Of a stretch of 53,515 nucleotides of DNA, positions 1 through 8,460 are shown piece by piece. Both the position numbers and the translations under genes were made by a program. The notes beneath the pieces are model-generated. The model worked only from the letters and a program-made list of their open reading frames with translations. It was not told where the DNA came from and ran no database searches. The stretch is from Alphaproteobacteria bacterium (GTDB lineage: Bacteria > Pseudomonadota > Alphaproteobacteria > Paracaedibacterales > CAIOTO01), in the NCBI GenBank assembly GCA_947488275.1, contig CANKZX010000006.1, positions 1 through 53,515 on the forward strand, written 5' to 3'. Every line of letters starts with the position of its first letter. Position 1 is the first letter of the stretch.

Positions 1-1
1 A

Positions 2-637
2 ACGGATGAAGGGGATTATGACAAGCGTGCGCTTTATTATTGGGCAAAAATGTATTCCGAACAATTGCGCATCGGAAATGAATATGAAAAGCTCGCCAAA
101 ACGATTGGCATCCATATCTTAAATTTTACATCAATCATACAATCACCACGGTATCATCACCGTTTTACAATTTCAGATCATGTAAACAATCTGCATTATT
201 TTAACGATTTTGAAATGCATACAATTGAATTATCAAAATTCAGCTCAAACGATGAAGCGCTAACGGAATTGGTTGGGAAAATTCGAACATCCCTTGATAT
301 TTGGATGGCATTCCTTACCCGAAATGACCTTCTAATACGAGATCATTTGCCGCCTGAATTAAATGAATCACATCTGAAAAAAGCCCTTGATGTGCTTCAC
401 ATCATGAATTTCACCGATGAAGAACGGGATGCGTATGAAGGGCGTGCTAAATTTCTAGGACTTGAGGCGAGCGCCCTTCGCAAACAACGCCAAAAGGGGA
501 AAGTTGAAGCACAGCAGGAAATGGCAATCGAAATGTTAAAAGACGCAGAGGCAGATGAGAAAATTATCAAATATTCAAAATTAACACAAGCCGAACTTGA
601 TGCGCTAAAGCTGTCGATTAAATCAAGTCTTTCTTAA
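2..637 (+). CDS. Rpn-type PD-(D/E)XK nuclease / transposase-like protein, 5' end missing
   Basis: The reading frame is open from the first bases of the window, before the first ATG at 50, so this is the C-terminal part of a longer gene cut by the window edge. The visible segment (RALYYWAKMYSEQL at the start, then an acidic helical middle and a Lys/Glu/Gln-rich tail) resembles Rpn family recombination-promoting nucleases, often annotated as PD-(D/E)XK transposases. The catalytic part would lie upstream and cannot be seen. Known Rpn proteins are DNA endonucleases that raise RecA-independent recombination. The gene ends tail-to-tail with glmU, overlapping it by 20 bp. A fuller member of the family lies at 8503-9453. 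Family assignment is fairly good; activity is unknown. Confidence 0.7.
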   Translation, partial: TDEGDYDKRALYYWAKMYSEQLRIGNEYEKLAKTIGIHILNFTSIIQSPRYHHRFTISDHVNNLHYFNDFEMHTIELSKFSSNDEALTELVGKIRTSLDIWMAFLTRNDLLIRDHLPPELNESHLKKALDVLHIMNFTDEERDAYEGRAKFLGLEASALRKQRQKGKVEAQQEMAIEMLKDAEADEKIIKYSKLTQAELDALKLSIKSSLS

Positions 638-1970
638 TACTGTTTAATCGTTTTTTTTCCTTATACACAGCCGCCCACCCTGGTTTGTTTGTTTGGACGA
701 CTCTTCCAATAGCAAGCGCATGGTCAGGCACATCGGTCGTTATTACTGAGCCTGCAGCTGTTATTGCCCCTTCACCAACTTTTACAGGCGCAACAAGAAT
801 GGTATGCGCACCAATATGCGCACAATCTGCAATAATTGTTTTATATTTTTGAAAACCATCATAATTGGCCGTAATCGTCCCTGCGCCAATATTGCATCCA
901 TCACCAATTATGGCATCACCAAGATAGGTCAGATGTTTCGCCTTTGCCTTTTTACCCATATGCGTTGCTTTTAGCTCCACAAAGTTACCCACTTCAGCGC
1001 CACTTTCCATCGTAACACCACCCCGAATATGTGCAAAAGGCCCAACGGTTACGCCACTCTTAAGTATACAATCAGACAGATATGAAAAGCTCTTAATACG
1101 CACATTCGCGTCAATCACTACTCCTTTACCAAAAGTCACAAAAGGTTCAATGACCGTATCTTGACCAATTTGGGTATCCACATATAAATGCACGCTACCA
1201 GATTGCTGAAACGTAACACCATTTTCACGATGCGCAGCAATTAAGCGTTGTTGAATAATGGTATTTGCTTGCTCAAGCTCAGCACGCGTATTTACACCTA
1301 AAATTTCGTCAAAATCAACATGAAGCGCTTTTGTTGTTGCACCAGCTTCCACAGCCATATGCAATAAATCGGTTAAGTAATATTCCCCTGCAGCATTATC
1401 GCATGACAGCTTAGGCAACAAGGTTTGCAACACGTGCGCACGTATCTTATAAACACCAGGGTTAATCCAAAGGCTTTTACGAATGGTATCATCTGCATCT
1501 TTGTATTCAACAATATGTGTTGGTTTATCGCCATCGAACACGATTCGACCATAGGGTAAATGGGCATCTGATTCAGGTAATTTTGCTTTTAAAAGTGTAA
1601 AATCAGCAACACTTTCCAAAAGATGCTGCAACGTATGTGCTGTAATAAGCGGCACATCCCCACACACGATTAATATATCTGTAATATCAGATTTCACGCC
1701 TGAAAGTCCGGTCATCACTGCGTGCCCAGTCCCAAGTTGTTCATTTTGAATGACAACGGTATGCGCCCCATATTCATTATGCGTCGGTGTTTTTGATGAT
1801 GCCACAATAACGATTTGTGCCAAAGGTAATTGATGAAGCGTGTGTACGACATGACCAAGAACCGTGCGCCCCGATAAATCGTGAAATACTTTTGAAAAAG
1901 AAGAGCGCATACGACGACTTTGCCCTGCAGCCAAAACAATACATGCGGTTTGTTTGGTATGTGCGCTCAT
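618..1970 (-). CDS. glmU: Bifunctional GlmU: GlcNAc-1-P uridyltransferase / GlcN-1-P acetyltransferase
   Basis: Makes UDP-N-acetylglucosamine in the cytoplasm for peptidoglycan and lipopolysaccharide, by acetylating glucosamine-1-phosphate and then transferring UMP. The N-terminal nucleotidyltransferase shows the loop LAAGQSRRM (residues 13-21) followed by K27, a slightly variant form of the family LAAGxGTRM...PKV motif with the usual Pro replaced by Ser26. The C-terminal half (about 250-440) is a left-handed beta-helix of hexapeptide repeats, with GNFVELKATHMG and NIGAGTITANYDG, the acetyl-CoA and sugar binding region. The length of 450 aa is normal. The ATG at 1970 follows a weak GAGAG ribosome site. 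Its 3' end overlaps the convergent Rpn-type gene by 20 bp. Confidence 0.97.
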   Translation of the reverse strand: MSAHTKQTACIVLAAGQSRRMRSSFSKVFHDLSGRTVLGHVVHTLHQLPLAQIVIVASSKTPTHNEYGAHTVVIQNEQLGTGHAVMTGLSGVKSDITDILIVCGDVPLITAHTLQHLLESVADFTLLKAKLPESDAHLPYGRIVFDGDKPTHIVEYKDADDTIRKSLWINPGVYKIRAHVLQTLLPKLSCDNAAGEYYLTDLLHMAVEAGATTKALHVDFDEILGVNTRAELEQANTIIQQRLIAAHRENGVTFQQSGSVHLYVDTQIGQDTVIEPFVTFGKGVVIDANVRIKSFSYLSDCILKSGVTVGPFAHIRGGVTMESGAEVGNFVELKATHMGKKAKAKHLTYLGDAIIGDGCNIGAGTITANYDGFQKYKTIIADCAHIGAHTILVAPVKVGEGAITAAGSVITTDVPDHALAIGRVVQTNKPGWAAVYKEKKRLNSIKKDLI

Positions 1971-2044
1971 CTATAGGCTCTCTCGATAATGTATGGATTT
2001 ACTTATTTATTTATAAAAAACAGTCGAAGAAAATTTAGAGATAT

Positions 2045-2659
2045 CTAATTTTCTTTCGAAAGAGACGATTTAGATTTTTTATAGCTTTGTATGCGATCAA
2101 ACTTCTTATTTAAATACTCTTTTAACTCTTGTTCTTTTTCAGTATTGAGCATCAGATGCATCATTCTTATCCCCTCTTTCATAGAATACGAACGACTCAA
2201 TATCCCTTTACGCACTAACGCATCAACATTATCATGAACAGCACCATCAGTATCATTATTTACACATAATTCTAAATCTTTAACAAAAAACACAAGATCT
2301 TCAAGAATTGTATTTAAAAGACTTTGATTCAGCTTCTGACTAAAAAATTGCCTTGATAAAGATGCAAGTGGTTGGTAACGATTCATTACCTCTCCTGCAT
2401 CACCGTCATCCTTTGCTTCTTCTTGTATAGAGGGCTGAATAAATACACCTGAACCATGTTCTGAGCCGCCATGTTCTTCCTGACTAAAAGGCTGTTTTAA
2501 AACTGAATCTGGACTTGGACTTTTTTTTCTTTTTAACTGTTGGCGAACGCTATGTTGACCATGAAGAGAATCTTCAGATGCAGCCACCACTGCAAAAAGA
2601 AAATCTATAGTGCACATCAATAATACGATAACCATACAAAATAAAAGATTATTTTTCAT
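2045..2659 (-). CDS. Secreted protein of unknown function, 204 aa
   Basis: I do not recognise this protein. Residues 1-28 form a hydrophobic signal sequence ending near FAVVAA, so export is likely. Residues 30-90 are polar, charged and probably disordered (Lys-rich, then Glu/Gly-rich). Residues 90-190 look helical, and the C-terminus is basic and Ser/Lys-rich. The ATG at 2659 has a good AAGGTGAG ribosome site. It lies 61 bp downstream of the broken deaminase-like gene at 2721-3516 on the same strand, so the two may be co-transcribed. The same arrangement, a secreted deaminase-like gene followed by a secreted partner, recurs at 47530-50013, though the two partner proteins show no similarity I can see. 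Confidence 0.7.
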   Translation of the reverse strand: MKNNLLFCMVIVLLMCTIDFLFAVVAASEDSLHGQHSVRQQLKRKKSPSPDSVLKQPFSQEEHGGSEHGSGVFIQPSIQEEAKDDGDAGEVMNRYQPLASLSRQFFSQKLNQSLLNTILEDLVFFVKDLELCVNNDTDGAVHDNVDALVRKGILSRSYSMKEGIRMMHLMLNTEKEQELKEYLNKKFDRIQSYKKSKSSLSKEN

Positions 2660-2720
2660 TTTCTCACCTTAACATTGATTGCAGGTTGTATAGTAAAATT
2701 ATTCTCCCAAGAAGTCAATT

Positions 2721-3516
2721 CTAATAACGAATTAATAAAAAGAGTTTATTACCTGATTCATTTGAACTTAACGCTTTGTTAATCCGCTTAATAAGAGGAT
2801 TTGTAAGATTAGCAAGATCATTTTTAAGCCTCGCTTTAAATTCCTTATGGGAAAGTATCAATATATTTCTTTGCACAGCCTTATTTCTTTGTGTTTGCAA
2901 AAGATATAATAACAGACGTGAACAACAATGACACATGGGTTTTTGCGAGATAAGTACAATATTTTTTATTAAACGATCATCATCGATTTCATCAATTGTT
3001 CTTAAAACTCTACTAATTGCTTTAGGTTCTGTATGATAGAGGAAAAAGCCATTATCAATAATAAACTGACCCTGATTACTGCCCAAATTAACCTGGCTAT
3101 AGGCTTGACGAACAGACTGTTGATAGTCTCCCTCAAAAATATACAATTCTTCCGCATCACCATTATCCCCTGATTTATAATCAATATTTATAATCAATAA
3201 CAGTTGTTGTATTTTCAGACGCAATCGATGTCACATCTGCTATCAAAACATCTTGTAATTTCAAGGAAATAATCCTTGATAAATTCCTATCATCTAAATG
3301 TTCAAGCGTATCGTAAAGAAGAAAAATTAATTTTGTTTGCTCGCCCGTAATTCTATTTATTTGTTCATCATTCGCATCAAAAATTTGAATATAATCATCA
3401 GGCAGTGTTTGCCTTACATAGCCAACGACAGGAATATTCGCTGTGACAGCAAATGCATGAAAACTACCACACAAAAACAAACACGCAACGTATTTTCGTA
3501 AAAAAAAGACAGTCAT
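2721..3516 (-). pseudogene. Secreted deaminase-like protein, frameshifted by a 13-bp tandem duplication
   Basis: Two overlapping frames, 3181-3516 and 2721-3224, are the front and back of one gene. The front begins with a signal peptide (cleavage near AFA, residue 23) and runs to VIDYK. The back resumes at SGDNGDAEELYIFEG. The break coincides with two tandem copies of ATTTATAATCAAT at 3173-3198. Deleting one copy restores a continuous protein of about 260 aa. The back part holds H-T-E (residues 64-66 of the downstream frame) and P-M-C-x-C-C (96-101), the spacing expected for the HxE...PCxxC zinc site of the nucleic acid/nucleotide deaminase superfamily, which includes many secreted toxins. 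The deaminase assignment rests on this motif alone. Whether the break is permanent or reversible cannot be told from the sequence. Confidence 0.65.
3173..3198. repeat. 13-bp perfect tandem duplication causing the frameshift
   Basis: ATTTATAATCAAT occurs twice in immediate succession (3173-3185 and 3186-3198). Because 13 is not a multiple of three, the second copy shifts the frame of the deaminase-like gene and brings a stop (TTA on this strand) into the upstream frame. Slipped-strand loss of one copy would restore the gene. Confidence 0.95.
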
Positions 3517-3699
3517 ACAAAGGTCTCGGACAATTTATTATCCAACCTTGTTTAGTCATTTGTTCAACGCATACGTTATTATTAAATTTACAACTGAATA
3601 TGTCAATAAAGTTGGAAGATAGGTTTATCAATGATAAAAAAATATCAATTATTTTTATGTACTTTATAGATAATTTTATATAAAATTAATTATTATGGT

Positions 3700-3709
3700 C
3701 ACGATCGTG
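3700..3709. promoter_or_regulatory. 10-bp perfect palindrome upstream of an exported-protein gene
   Basis: CACGATCGTG is a perfect palindrome immediately upstream of the GGAGG ribosome site (3718-3722) of the gene at 3732. It could be an operator or a small leader hairpin. No function can be assigned, and a 10-bp palindrome may be chance. Confidence 0.3.
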
Positions 3710-3731
3710 GCTTAAACGGAGGAATAAACAC

Positions 3732-4325
3732 ATGAAAAAGACCTTTATCACAACATTACTTTTAAGCGTTGTAGGAATTTCACATCTTTTTGCAACAACA
3801 AGCACAGCAACAGGAACAGCAGCATCGACAACGGGCAGCACTATCGCAGGATCGTCAGCAATAATAGGTTCAGCAACAATGGGCTCAACAACAACTGGGG
3901 CATCTTCAGTTGCGGCCGTTGTTGCTCCTGCAGTTACTGCAAACCCTGGACAAGTATATGTTGACACCGTCGTAACAACACTTGGAAATGCGTTATTACC
4001 TGATTACAACATATTATCAACCGTAATCGCTGCTTATATTATTCCAACAGATCCAAATGTAGACGCAGCTACTGTTTGTCTTGAACAAGCCAGTAATGGA
4101 CGCATTTATCGTTTACACTCACGTTCATCATCCTCTAATGGTATTGTAAGAAATACGGGTGATTTAGCTGTTTTCAACGCTGATTTTTTCACAAAAAGCA
4201 AAGGGGACGATATTAATTTTTCAACGCCAGATTCAAGCAAACCAGGCACTGTTAAAACATTCGTCGGTAAAGTTGTTGCAAAATTAGGAAGTGTTATTTG
4301 TTTTGCACGCTATCGCTCCAATTAA
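3732..4325 (+). CDS. Exported Ser/Thr/Ala-rich protein of unknown function, 197 aa
   Basis: Residues 1-21 form a signal peptide with cleavage likely after LFA. Residues 22-75 are low complexity, almost only Thr, Ser, Ala and Gly. The rest (about 76-197) is a normal globular composition including DTVVTTLGNALLPDYN, SNGRIYRLHSRSSS and a C-terminal strand pattern ending VGKVVAKLGSVICFARYRSN. I do not recognise the domain. The ribosome site GGAGG lies 9 bp before the ATG, so the start is secure. The next gene on the strand (4695) encodes another exported Ser/Thr/Ala-rich protein. A palindromic element separates them. Confidence 0.75.
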   Translation: MKKTFITTLLLSVVGISHLFATTSTATGTAASTTGSTIAGSSAIIGSATMGSTTTGASSVAAVVAPAVTANPGQVYVDTVVTTLGNALLPDYNILSTVIAAYIIPTDPNVDAATVCLEQASNGRIYRLHSRSSSSNGIVRNTGDLAVFNADFFTKSKGDDINFSTPDSSKPGTVKTFVGKVVAKLGSVICFARYRSN

Positions 4326-4334
4326 ATAATTACA

Positions 4335-4535
4335 TATACCTCTTTCAGATGATTTTTAGCAATTCTGCCGTCATAGCGAACCTGCGTACCAGGTGTGGCT
4401 ATCCAGAAAAACAAACATTTTCGACGTAACAGGCATTTCTGACGTAACAGCCCTGGATCACCACAAAAGCCTTCGGTTTTTTCGTGATAACAAGGGATGA
4501 TAAAATTTTCGCAAAATCATTTGAAAGAAGTGTAT
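4335..4535. repeat. Imperfect palindromic element, about 200 bp, with terminal inverted repeats
   Basis: The ends are an imperfect inverted repeat: ATACCTCTTTCAGATGATTT (4335-4354) pairs with the complement of AAATCATTTGAAAGAAGTGT (4514-4533). The interior has the core GTCATAGCGAACC...TGGCTATCCAG and, further on, CCTGGATCACCACA...TCGTGATAACA. The same core words occur in the 168-bp elements at 28287-28454 and 42910-43077. A direct repeat GACGTAACAG occurs twice at about 4422-4450. The rest of the gap between genes (4326-4334 and 4536-4694) is AT-rich and shows nothing else I can name. Confidence 0.65.
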
Positions 4536-4694
4536 CAGACCCATCGTGAATCAAAAGATCTATTTATGATGGGTATATTTCCTAATTTCCAAAGAACCAA
4601 CTCTTAAGTATTTTTATTTGCGACCTATTTACGCTTTGTTAATTTTTTTTTGTTTAAATTAAACTAGATAAAATACAAAAGTTAGGTTAAATCG

Positions 4695-6467
4695 ATGATC
4701 TTAAGATATTATGCACCTATTGCAATTGCCTTGAATATGACAGGGTTTGCATGGGGGGCGACCGCTAGTGCAACGCAATCAACATCATCGGTTTCATCAA
4801 TTTATGGAAATGTACTCACACAACCCAATGACATAACGGTAACATCTTCCGCAACAACAGCATCAGGTAGCACAACAGCTTCTTCTACTGCAGGTGTAAC
4901 AACAAGTGGCGGGTCATCGTCCGTATCTTCTATCTATGGAGATGTTTTATCAAGAGGACCTAGTGACACACCAATTTCATCAACAGATACGACCGTTGCA
5001 ACTGATAGCGCATCAACAACAGCTACGGCATCAACACCAACAGCCACGGCGGCAGCTGCACCTGCACCTACTCAATCAAATGTTATCAATGTTCTAACAG
5101 CCTTTAATTCTCTTTTTGGTAATCCTATTCAATTGGCACCAACAGCGCCAACAGCATCAGCGACAGCACCAACACCAACACCAACTGTATCAATTACATC
5201 TATTGCGCCAACAACAGGAACAGGAACGGCAACAACCAGCACATCGGCGCTTGGTGTAGGCGTATCAGGTAACAGTAACACCGTTTCAGGTAACTCTGTT
5301 CCAACATCGGCATTGTCAACGTCTGCTACAGGTATATCTTCACCTAATAATACACCTGTCACTAATGCCCCAACAATGGCATCGAATACGGTAGTATCAG
5401 CAAGCACACCTACGGCAACATCAGCGTCAGTAGCACCTGTATCAACAAATGTAACGCCAACAAAACAAACAGCTGGTGGAACAAGTTCAATTGCAGCAGA
5501 AGTTGGCGCAGCCTCCGTCATTGGCACATCAACAAGTAATCCAGTAAACACAGGTTCATCACTAACTACCGTTGCAGCGGAAGTTGGCTCTATCGCAGGC
5601 AGCAATACCTCCATATCAAATGGCGCAACAAAAGGTTCATCACTTACAACAGTCGCGGCAGAAATTGGCTCATTAGCGACAGATGTTGATCCAGGTAAAA
5701 ATGGTATTGCACCAGCGGCTTCACAAACGACTCAAGGCGCATCAGTACTCACAAGCAATCAGGCACAATCAATTACACAACAAGTTGTTAATGAAGCGCA
5801 ATCACAAGTCACAAAAATTGTCTCTCATAATCTAAACAAACAGATAAAGGGAATACCACAAGAAGTTAAGACACAAGTATCACAACAGATTTCACAACAA
5901 ATTGAACAGTATGTAATGCCTTATATATCACAACAAATTACACAAAAAATTGCGAGAAAAATGGCAGAACAATCAACATCTGATGCACTTGTAAAACGTA
6001 TTTCCGATCAAGTTAACCTGCAAATTGCAGCTCAAATCACACAACAAGTTGCGCAGCAACTCACACAGCAAGCAAATCAGATTTCAACACAACTCACACA
6101 AGCTGTGGCGAATCAATTAACGCAAAATGGGAATCAACAAGTATCACAACAGGTTGCTAACGAACTTCACCTCATGGCGCAACAGCTGATTCAACAAGCA
6201 AATCAGCAGTCGTCTTCAAATGTTGGCACAACAGGGACTTCTGTCGTAACACCTGGTTCAGTGGCATCAAATAACACAATAGCAACAACGATTTCGCAGA
6301 CAACAACTGGCGCAACACCAACGCAAATAACAACATCAACTGGTCAGGCTGTGGTAACTAACAACCAAACAGCGCCAACATCAAGTAGTCAAGTGGTTAC
6401 AAACAATCAAACACCAACAGCAAGCCAAACAGCAGCGACACCAACAAAGGCACAACCAACTGTATAA
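4695..6467 (+). CDS. Large exported low-complexity protein with a Gln-rich helical domain, 590 aa
   Basis: Not a recognised family. Residues 1-21 look like a signal peptide with cleavage near AWG. Residues 22-360 are Thr/Ser/Ala/Pro low complexity with internal repeats: SVSSIYG followed by N/D-VL occurs twice (about 32-42 and 76-86), and SS-(x)-VAAE(V/I)GS-like units occur three times (about 265-325). Residues 365-505 are an amphipathic Gln-rich helical region with recurring QQ(I/V/L)xQQ heptad-like spacing, which could form a long coiled coil or bind membranes. The tail returns to Thr/Gln low complexity. The composition suggests a surface or secreted host-interaction protein, which is inference. 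The base composition reflects the amino-acid bias, so foreign origin cannot be judged. Confidence 0.75.
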   Translation: MILRYYAPIAIALNMTGFAWGATASATQSTSSVSSIYGNVLTQPNDITVTSSATTASGSTTASSTAGVTTSGGSSSVSSIYGDVLSRGPSDTPISSTDTTVATDSASTTATASTPTATAAAAPAPTQSNVINVLTAFNSLFGNPIQLAPTAPTASATAPTPTPTVSITSIAPTTGTGTATTSTSALGVGVSGNSNTVSGNSVPTSALSTSATGISSPNNTPVTNAPTMASNTVVSASTPTATSASVAPVSTNVTPTKQTAGGTSSIAAEVGAASVIGTSTSNPVNTGSSLTTVAAEVGSIAGSNTSISNGATKGSSLTTVAAEIGSLATDVDPGKNGIAPAASQTTQGASVLTSNQAQSITQQVVNEAQSQVTKIVSHNLNKQIKGIPQEVKTQVSQQISQQIEQYVMPYISQQITQKIARKMAEQSTSDALVKRISDQVNLQIAAQITQQVAQQLTQQANQISTQLTQAVANQLTQNGNQQVSQQVANELHLMAQQLIQQANQQSSSNVGTTGTSVVTPGSVASNNTIATTISQTTTGATPTQITTSTGQAVVTNNQTAPTSSSQVVTNNQTPTASQTAATPTKAQPTV

Positions 6468-6490
6468 TATTGCAAAAATAACTTAATATG

Positions 6491-8137
6491 CTAAGGATGA
6501 ATCTGTATACCTTCGGGCTGAAAGAAAAAGGTAACCTGACGTAGTTCAGGATTATCATCATGCTCAACGGTTTTAAAAGCCGCACGTATTGTATCAGCCT
6601 GCTGAAGAGATAACAAACCCCTCTCGGTTAAGGCTGTTATAAGAATGCCACCTATTGTTGTTTGTAACCCAACAACTCCCTTTAGCGACCCATTGGTATC
6701 AATGTCTCCTTTTAAATGTAAAACGGGCAAAGGTAACAGATTTGCTGAGTCTGTATTTGACACAGGCAAAACCAAAGGTGCCATTATTGACGCAACATTC
6801 GTAGTTGTATCATTTATCGCGACTGAATCAGGAAATGTAGCTGACTTGGTATTCACGCGCATATTTTTATCAGCATCGCTAGATCGTGATGCCATAAAAT
6901 GGAGAGAATGAATCCGTCGTTTTAAATGACCGTTAATACCACCAATCACATGCGTATTTCCAGCATCAAGACCAAGTGCAACATGATCCAAATAAAACCA
7001 TGGCACATCATACCCATTACTTCGTTTTTCAATAAGTGCCTCAATCACCTTAATCATAAAAAGCGATCCATGATCAGCTGAAAGCGATGGATTCGATAAT
7101 TTTTTCATGATGAATGAAACGCCTTTAGCCTCCAACGTAAGTGATCGCAGATACGTTGGCGTTAAACGAACTTTCTGTGCTGTCACTCTCATTTCAGGTA
7201 TTATCATAAAACTGACATTTGATAATTTGCAACACGGTAATGTTGAAATCCCCATTGAGAACTGCAAACGTGTATACTGAATACCTGCCTCTGTTAAGGC
7301 TTTTTGAAGGCTACTTTTTGCATAAAAATAACCATACCCCCCCGCACACAAACTTAACGCAACGAACGTACTCATTATTTTTCTAAAAATACGTTTTTTT
7401 TTAGGGATAACAGGAATGTCAAGTAATTCTTGCGATGCTGATTCAATTGTATCTTCAAGCGTTTGCATAAATAGGTTCCGATCAAGACCCGCTTCAATCA
7501 TCGGCTTAATGTCAATAATAATCGTTCCTGGGCGTTTAACAAATGATCGTCGCCCCCAAAACACACCTGAATTAAGGGCAATCGGCACAACAGGAACGTT
7601 TAATTCACGATATAAAATACTGATCCCACGCTGATAGGTGACAACTTCACCAGGGGCGGAACGTGTACCTTCTGGAAAAATAAAAATTGAATGCTTATTT
7701 TTAATGGCTTCACGGCTTTGCTCAATAAGTGACCGCAACGAGGCGGTTCCATTCTCACGATCAATTGTAATCGATGATAGTTTTTTCAAATATTGCCCAA
7801 AAACAGGAATGGCAAGAAGTTGTTTTTTAAGCACAATAACAAAATCAGGCAATAAGACATGGCATAGTATCGTTTCAAATGCTGATTGATGCTTGCAGGC
7901 AATAATGCAAGGACCTGTTGCCAGTGCCTCATCAAGATATTCTTGTCCGCGAATAATATAGTCTAATCCAACAATACGTGATAATACACCAAAACAAATA
8001 CGTGTCCAAAGACGCGCTATATGTACCACAAATTGACGTGGCAGTACCGCCATAATTGGCCAAAATACAACCAAATAAACAGCTGTAAACGTATAAAAGA
8101 AAAAGTCAAAAAGAAACGATCTAAGATAGAGGAACAT
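6491..8137 (-). CDS. PlsC-type acyltransferase fused to a DUF2125-like domain, 548 aa
   Basis: Residues 1-240 are a 1-acyl-sn-glycerol-3-phosphate acyltransferase domain: a membrane-inserting N-terminus (8-32), H83-QSAF-E88 as a variant of the HX4D catalytic motif with Glu for Asp, and FPEGTRS at 154-160. This step makes phosphatidic acid at the inner membrane. A second membrane segment lies at about 254-272. Residues 275-548 resemble DUF2125, an alphaproteobacterial envelope domain with AsmA-like beta-rich repeats, with the pattern LTPTYLRSLTLEAKG near the start. PlsC proteins are usually about 240 aa, so this is a fusion of two normally separate genes. The gene overlaps by 17 bp the small upstream gene ending at 8121. 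The acyltransferase part is strong; the C-terminal call is moderate. Confidence 0.8.
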   Translation of the reverse strand: MFLYLRSFLFDFFFYTFTAVYLVVFWPIMAVLPRQFVVHIARLWTRICFGVLSRIVGLDYIIRGQEYLDEALATGPCIIACKHQSAFETILCHVLLPDFVIVLKKQLLAIPVFGQYLKKLSSITIDRENGTASLRSLIEQSREAIKNKHSIFIFPEGTRSAPGEVVTYQRGISILYRELNVPVVPIALNSGVFWGRRSFVKRPGTIIIDIKPMIEAGLDRNLFMQTLEDTIESASQELLDIPVIPKKKRIFRKIMSTFVALSLCAGGYGYFYAKSSLQKALTEAGIQYTRLQFSMGISTLPCCKLSNVSFMIIPEMRVTAQKVRLTPTYLRSLTLEAKGVSFIMKKLSNPSLSADHGSLFMIKVIEALIEKRSNGYDVPWFYLDHVALGLDAGNTHVIGGINGHLKRRIHSLHFMASRSSDADKNMRVNTKSATFPDSVAINDTTTNVASIMAPLVLPVSNTDSANLLPLPVLHLKGDIDTNGSLKGVVGLQTTIGGILITALTERGLLSLQQADTIRAAFKTVEHDDNPELRQVTFFFQPEGIQIHP

Positions 8138-8327
8138 GGGAACTCTGCTGAATCATGCGTTGAAGTTTTCGAAGCGCTAAACGCTCCATATCCGTTTGAG
8201 GTAACGTTGACGGGGCGATCACAGAAACTTCACAGAGCGAAGCCTCATCGATTGCTGTGATTTTAGTGGAATTTCCAATACGATGAAATGAAAAAAGCAC
8301 ACCAAGCGTAGATGAATCTTTGGTCAT
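8121..8327 (-). CDS. Small DUF6898-like protein, 68 aa
   Basis: A 68-residue protein with the pattern LFSFHRIGNSTKITAIDEAS, then EVSVIAPS and LALRKLQRMI. This matches my recollection of a small conserved alphaproteobacterial family (DUF6898) of unknown function, whose members read roughly iGxxvKVtAID...tEVsIvGp...AlrKLeyvl. It is translationally coupled to the acyltransferase fusion, whose start lies inside its last codons (17-bp overlap). No catalytic residues are evident. Confidence 0.6.
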   Translation of the reverse strand: MTKDSSTLGVLFSFHRIGNSTKITAIDEASLCEVSVIAPSTLPQTDMERLALRKLQRMIQQSSHVPLS

Positions 8328-8460
8328 TCGATATCCCTCTTTCTATTGAAAGATAACTGAATTGCGACGTATAGGTCAAGATTTTGATTTATAACACTAT
8401 CGGTTGTGTTTAAAGAACGGCAACCTCAGCCACGTTTCAGGTGATTCCCCTCTTTTTTTA

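Noticed and set aside
3686..3967. Minus-strand frame opposite the 197-aa exported protein
   Set aside because: Shadow of a low-complexity gene that has a good ribosome site on the plus strand.
5129..5614. Long minus-strand frame opposite the 590-aa exported protein
   Set aside because: Val/Ala-rich shadow caused by Thr/Ser codons on the other strand; no ribosome site or motif.
4695..6467. CRISPR-like or tandem nucleotide array within the low-complexity gene
   Set aside because: Repeats are short, imperfect and in-frame, explained by amino-acid bias; there are no regular spacers.
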